A DNA stretch of 15,675 bases from UBA7803 sp036381275 (GTDB lineage Bacteria > Pseudomonadota > Gammaproteobacteria > Pseudomonadales > Azotimanducaceae): NCBI GenBank assembly GCA_036381275.1, contig DASVDC010000054.1, positions 1 through 15,675 of the forward strand, read 5' to 3'. Shown piece by piece: positions 13,316-15,675 of this stretch. The notes beneath the pieces are model-generated. The model saw only the letters and a list, made by a program, of their open reading frames with translations. It had not been told where the DNA came from and made no database searches. Numbering within the stretch: position 1 is the first letter of the stretch; each line of letters starts with the position of its first letter. Both the position numbers and the translations under genes were made by a program.

Positions 13316-14401
13316 TCAGGCCGCGTCCGCTCTGGCGCGGCCCTCCAGCACCCGCTCGACGAACCGCGCCATCCGCTCGAACGCTTCCTTCGTCTCCGGC
13401 AGCTCGGGCCCGAACGCCGGCCAGACGTGCACCATGCCGCGCCAGATCTCGAGCTCGGCCGGGCTGCCCGCTTCCCGCGCGCGGTTCACGTAGCGGCGCG
13501 CATCGTCGATCAGGATCTCCGCGTCGCTCGCCTGTATCAGCACGGGCGGCAACCCGGCCAGGTCGCCGCGCAGCGGCGAGAGCTGCGGGTCCGCCGGCCG
13601 GATGCGGTTCTGCAGCCAGGTCGACCACAGCATCAGCGGCCGCGGCACACGGCCGATCAGCCGCGCCATCGGCCCGAGCATCGGATCGCTGTCGACGTTG
13701 CGGGCGAGACTCGGGCTCGCGAACGTGGCGTCGGTGAGCGGCGAGAGCGCGATCGCGCCGTTCGCCTGGCGCAGCCCCTGATCGCGGATCCACGCGATCA
13801 GCGCCAGCGTCAGGTTGCCGCCCGCGGAGTCGCCGGCGACGAACACGGCCTCAGCCGGGCCCGGACCCTCGGGCCCGTGCTCGAGCAGCCAGCGGTAGGC
13901 GTTGCGGGAATCCTCGAGCATGTCGCGGCGGCTGTGCTCGGGCATCAGCCGGTAATCGAGCGCGAGCACGGCGAGGCCGGTGCGGCGGGCGGGCTCGGTC
14001 GTGATGCGGCGATGGCTGCGGGGGCTCCCTGCGGTGAAGCCGCCGCCGTGCAGGTACAGCATCCGGCCGCGGCTGGCGGAACCCTCGGCCAGCACCCATT
14101 CGGCCGCGCAGTGGCCGACGGTCACCGGCACGATGCGGATGCCGCCCATGTCGGTCTGCTCGCCGAGCCGGTCGAGCTCGGCGCGGATCAGCGCGATCCT
14201 GTCCTTGCCCGCGGTAGCCATCGCGCGTTCGACGAGCGAACGCAGGAACGCGACCACTTCGGCATTGGCCGGGCTCGGCGCGTCGTTGACGACCGTCCCC
14301 ACGGGTACGTCGTAACGCTCGAGCGCTTCACCGTCGAGATAGAAGCGGGCGATGCCCCAGAACGCGGCCGCCGCGAGCGCGGCCGCCAGCACCCAGATCA
14401 T
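13316..14401 (-). CDS. Alpha/beta hydrolase, HSL (hormone-sensitive lipase) family
   Basis: A 361-aa esterase/lipase. The oxyanion-hole motif HGGGF is at 118-122, the nucleophile GDSAGG at 190-195 (Ser192), and the triad is completed by Asp293 in ASDAEIL and His325 in GMVHVW. This is the family IV/HSL pattern, acting on short- to medium-chain acyl or aryl esters. The N-terminal segment 1-17 is a hydrophobic helix, so the enzyme is probably membrane-anchored or exported, unlike soluble HSL members. The ATG at 14399-14401 follows the LLM stop by 3 bases and uses a Shine-Dalgarno inside that gene, making a two-gene unit. The REP hairpin begins within 2 bases of the stop. Confidence 0.9.
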   Translation of the reverse strand: MIWVLAAALAAAAFWGIARFYLDGEALERYDVPVGTVVNDAPSPANAEVVAFLRSLVERAMATAGKDRIALIRAELDRLGEQTDMGGIRIVPVTVGHCAAEWVLAEGSASRGRMLYLHGGGFTAGSPRSHRRITTEPARRTGLAVLALDYRLMPEHSRRDMLEDSRNAYRWLLEHGPEGPGPAEAVFVAGDSAGGNLTLALIAWIRDQGLRQANGAIALSPLTDATFASPSLARNVDSDPMLGPMARLIGRVPRPLMLWSTWLQNRIRPADPQLSPLRGDLAGLPPVLIQASDAEILIDDARRYVNRAREAGSPAELEIWRGMVHVWPAFGPELPETKEAFERMARFVERVLEGRARADAA

Positions 14402-14404
14402 CGT

Positions 14405-15313
14405 TCAGTCCCAGATCGCGAAGAACTCTTCGATGGCCTTGAGCTGGTTACCCTGAGCGGAGGAGGGCACGATGATCGGCGTCTTGATGCCCGAGTCGAA
14501 CCAGGCCTCGATGCCTTCGCGCACTTTGGCCGGCGAGCCGAACAGCGTGGTGTCGGCGAGCCAGCGGTCGGACAGGCACTCGGGCACCCGGTCCATGTCC
14601 TTCGCGGCGATCGCCGCCTCCACCGCGTTCATCTCCTCCTCGTAACCGGCCTCTTTCCAGTAGTTGCGGTAGTTCGGCAGCAGTGCGTAGCTGGTGAGCG
14701 TGCGGCGGTTCACCGCCTTCGCCGCCTCCTCGTCGTCGCTGATGCAGGTCGGAATCATGTTGCCGATGAAGAAGTCGTCGCGCGCCCGTGTGGCGTCGTT
14801 CAGCACCGAGAGCGACGCGCCCATGTGCGAGCGCGCCCCGTTCGCGAACACCATGCCGTCGCCGATCTCCTCGGCGAGGCGGATCATCTTCGTGCGCAAG
14901 GTCGCGAGCACCAGCGGGGGCAGGTCACCGACCCGCGGGACCGCCTTCAGGTCGGCGACGAACTGGCGCATGTCGGCGAGCGGCTTGCCCTGCCGGATGC
15001 CGAGCCGGCTCATCGCCGGCGCGTGGCTCACGCCGATGCCGAAGCGGAAGCGTCCGCCGGAGACCTCGTGGATGAACGCGGCGGTGCTCGCGAAGTCGGC
15101 CACGTGGCGGGTGTAGATCGGCGTGATCGTCGTGCCGAACGGAATTTCCCGCGTCGACAGCGCGATCGCCTCGCACAGCGCCAGGTTGTCACCGAGGCTC
15201 GGGCAGTAGATGCCGGCGAAGCCGCGCCGCTCCACTTCCGACGCGAGCTCGATGATGGTGCGGCGACGGCCGGGGACGGCGGCGAGGCTCATCGCGGGCT
15301 TCTGGGTGGTCAT
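14405..15313 (-). CDS. Luciferase-like (LLM class) flavin-dependent oxidoreductase
   Basis: A 302-aa TIM-barrel protein of the bacterial luciferase superfamily. Landmarks are RGFAGIYCPSLGDN early (about 30-43), TTITPIYTRHVADFAS, GRFRFGIGVSHAP (about 86-98), and ADTTLFGSPAKVREGIEAWFDSG near the end, the usual C-terminal channel signature. Members use FMN or F420 to oxidise or reduce small substrates; the cofactor cannot be assigned from the sequence alone, although the GIGVSHAP pattern is also seen in F420-type LLM proteins. The ATG at 15311-15313 has GAGGGGAA about 6 bases upstream. It lies 3 bases upstream of the HSL esterase, suggesting a shared catabolic step, perhaps ester cleavage and oxidation of the product. 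That link is inference. Confidence 0.88.
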   Translation of the reverse strand: MTTQKPAMSLAAVPGRRRTIIELASEVERRGFAGIYCPSLGDNLALCEAIALSTREIPFGTTITPIYTRHVADFASTAAFIHEVSGGRFRFGIGVSHAPAMSRLGIRQGKPLADMRQFVADLKAVPRVGDLPPLVLATLRTKMIRLAEEIGDGMVFANGARSHMGASLSVLNDATRARDDFFIGNMIPTCISDDEEAAKAVNRRTLTSYALLPNYRNYWKEAGYEEEMNAVEAAIAAKDMDRVPECLSDRWLADTTLFGSPAKVREGIEAWFDSGIKTPIIVPSSAQGNQLKAIEEFFAIWD

Positions 15314-15369
15314 GGGTTCCCCTCGGATCGGTCGTTGCTGTCAGGCCCAAGCGTCGCTTAAACCGCGGC

Positions 15370-15382
15370 CGTTTGGCAAACG
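15370..15382. promoter_or_regulatory. Perfect 13-bp palindrome upstream of the LLM operon
   Basis: CGTTTGGCAAACG (6+1+6) lies in the 69-bp gap between the rhomboid stop and the LLM start, and ends at the base before that stop. It could be an operator for the LLM-esterase unit or part of the rhomboid 3' end. It is too short to be conclusive. Confidence 0.25.
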
Positions 15383-15675
15383 TCAGAACCAGCGCTCGTC
15401 GCTGCGCTGGCGCACCCGCGCCCGGCTCACCCGAGGCCCCGGCGGCCCGCCGTGGCCGGGGCGGCGGAACACGAACACCAGCACGACGCCGGCGAGGAAA
15501 CCGCCGACGTGGGCCCAGAAGGCCACGCCGCCCGCCTCCGCCCCGCCGATCTGCGGCAGCCCGCCGATGACCTGCAGCAGGAACCAGTAGCCGAGCATGT
15601 AGATCGCCGGCACCGCGACCGTGGTGACGTAGAAGCCGAGCACGATCAGCAGGTTGACCCGCACGTGGGGGTACA
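15383..15675 (-). CDS. Rhomboid-family intramembrane serine protease, C-terminal part (partial)
   Basis: Only the last 97 or so residues are in the window; the open frame continues through the right edge (YPHVRVNLL... reads in before the internal GTG at 15662-15664). The order YPxxRVxxL-GF...PAIYMLGYWFLLQVIGG...GVAFWAHVGGFLAGVVLVF matches the back half of bacterial rhomboid proteases. AHVGGF carries the catalytic histidine in the sixth helix, while the GxSG nucleophile must lie off the edge. The GTG at 15664 should not be taken as the start. The tail is Arg/Gly/Pro-rich. It precedes the LLM gene by 69 bases. Confidence 0.88.
   Translation of the reverse strand, partial: YPHVRVNLLIVLGFYVTTVAVPAIYMLGYWFLLQVIGGLPQIGGAEAGGVAFWAHVGGFLAGVVLVFVFRRPGHGGPPGPRVSRARVRQRSDERWF

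Noticed and set aside
13427..15361. Rightward open frame of 644 codons
   Set aside because: Antisense to the HSL esterase and LLM genes; low-complexity His/Arg/Ala composition typical of a GC-rich shadow frame.
15383..15664. Complete 93-aa protein starting at GTG 15664
   Set aside because: The frame stays open to the window edge and the residues before the GTG fit a rhomboid protease, so this is an internal codon.

Overview
The window is a very GC-rich, densely coded stretch of bacterial chromosome. The gene set points to a gammaproteobacterium: a close MetR homologue, a SixA-type phosphatase, a TRIC (UPF0126) channel, a PEP-CTERM-type exported protein, and GTGGGAG-headed REP palindromes like those of pseudomonads and xanthomonads. 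I cannot name the genus. No rRNA, tRNA, transposase, phage gene or CRISPR array is visible, and no gene-free gap exceeds about 165 bases.

Layout. (1) 69-800 (-) is an exported PEP-CTERM-type protein. It diverges from 965-1834 (+), an SDR dehydrogenase of the type found in multifunctional beta-oxidation enzymes. (2) 1954-6146 holds a surface-glycan-like cluster. A GT4 glycosyltransferase, a class I methyltransferase and a six-hairpin/prenyltransferase-like protein are read leftward and joined by 4-base stop/start overlaps. A second methyltransferase is read rightward and overlaps the end of the cluster tail to tail by 69 bp. A small unknown protein lies divergent beyond it. (3) 6245-7177 (-) is an HD-domain phosphohydrolase, divergent from metR (7341-8267, +). 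(4) 8430-12791 is a run of seven leftward genes: TRIC channel, SixA-type phosphatase, two-domain VOC protein, a 76-aa membrane protein, a membrane-anchored coiled-coil protein, an exported MBL-fold hydrolase and a PNPOx-like flavoprotein. Several are translationally coupled. (5) 12902-13234 (+) is a very histidine-rich exported protein behind an ordered array of four hexamers spaced exactly 11 bp apart. (6) 13316-15675 (-) holds an HSL-family esterase, a luciferase-like oxidoreductase and the C-terminal end of a rhomboid protease that runs off the right edge.

Inverted pairs of one REP element fill each of the three convergent gene gaps that have room (1844-1947, 8272-8387, 13256-13314). At two of the three the REP head has been expanded in tandem. 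The most notable signals are the 11-bp-phased hexamer array before the His-rich gene, the coupled GT4/methyltransferase/six-hairpin cluster, the MBL/PNPOx/membrane coiled-coil operon, and the REP expansions. I did not find a clearly novel defence or mobile system.
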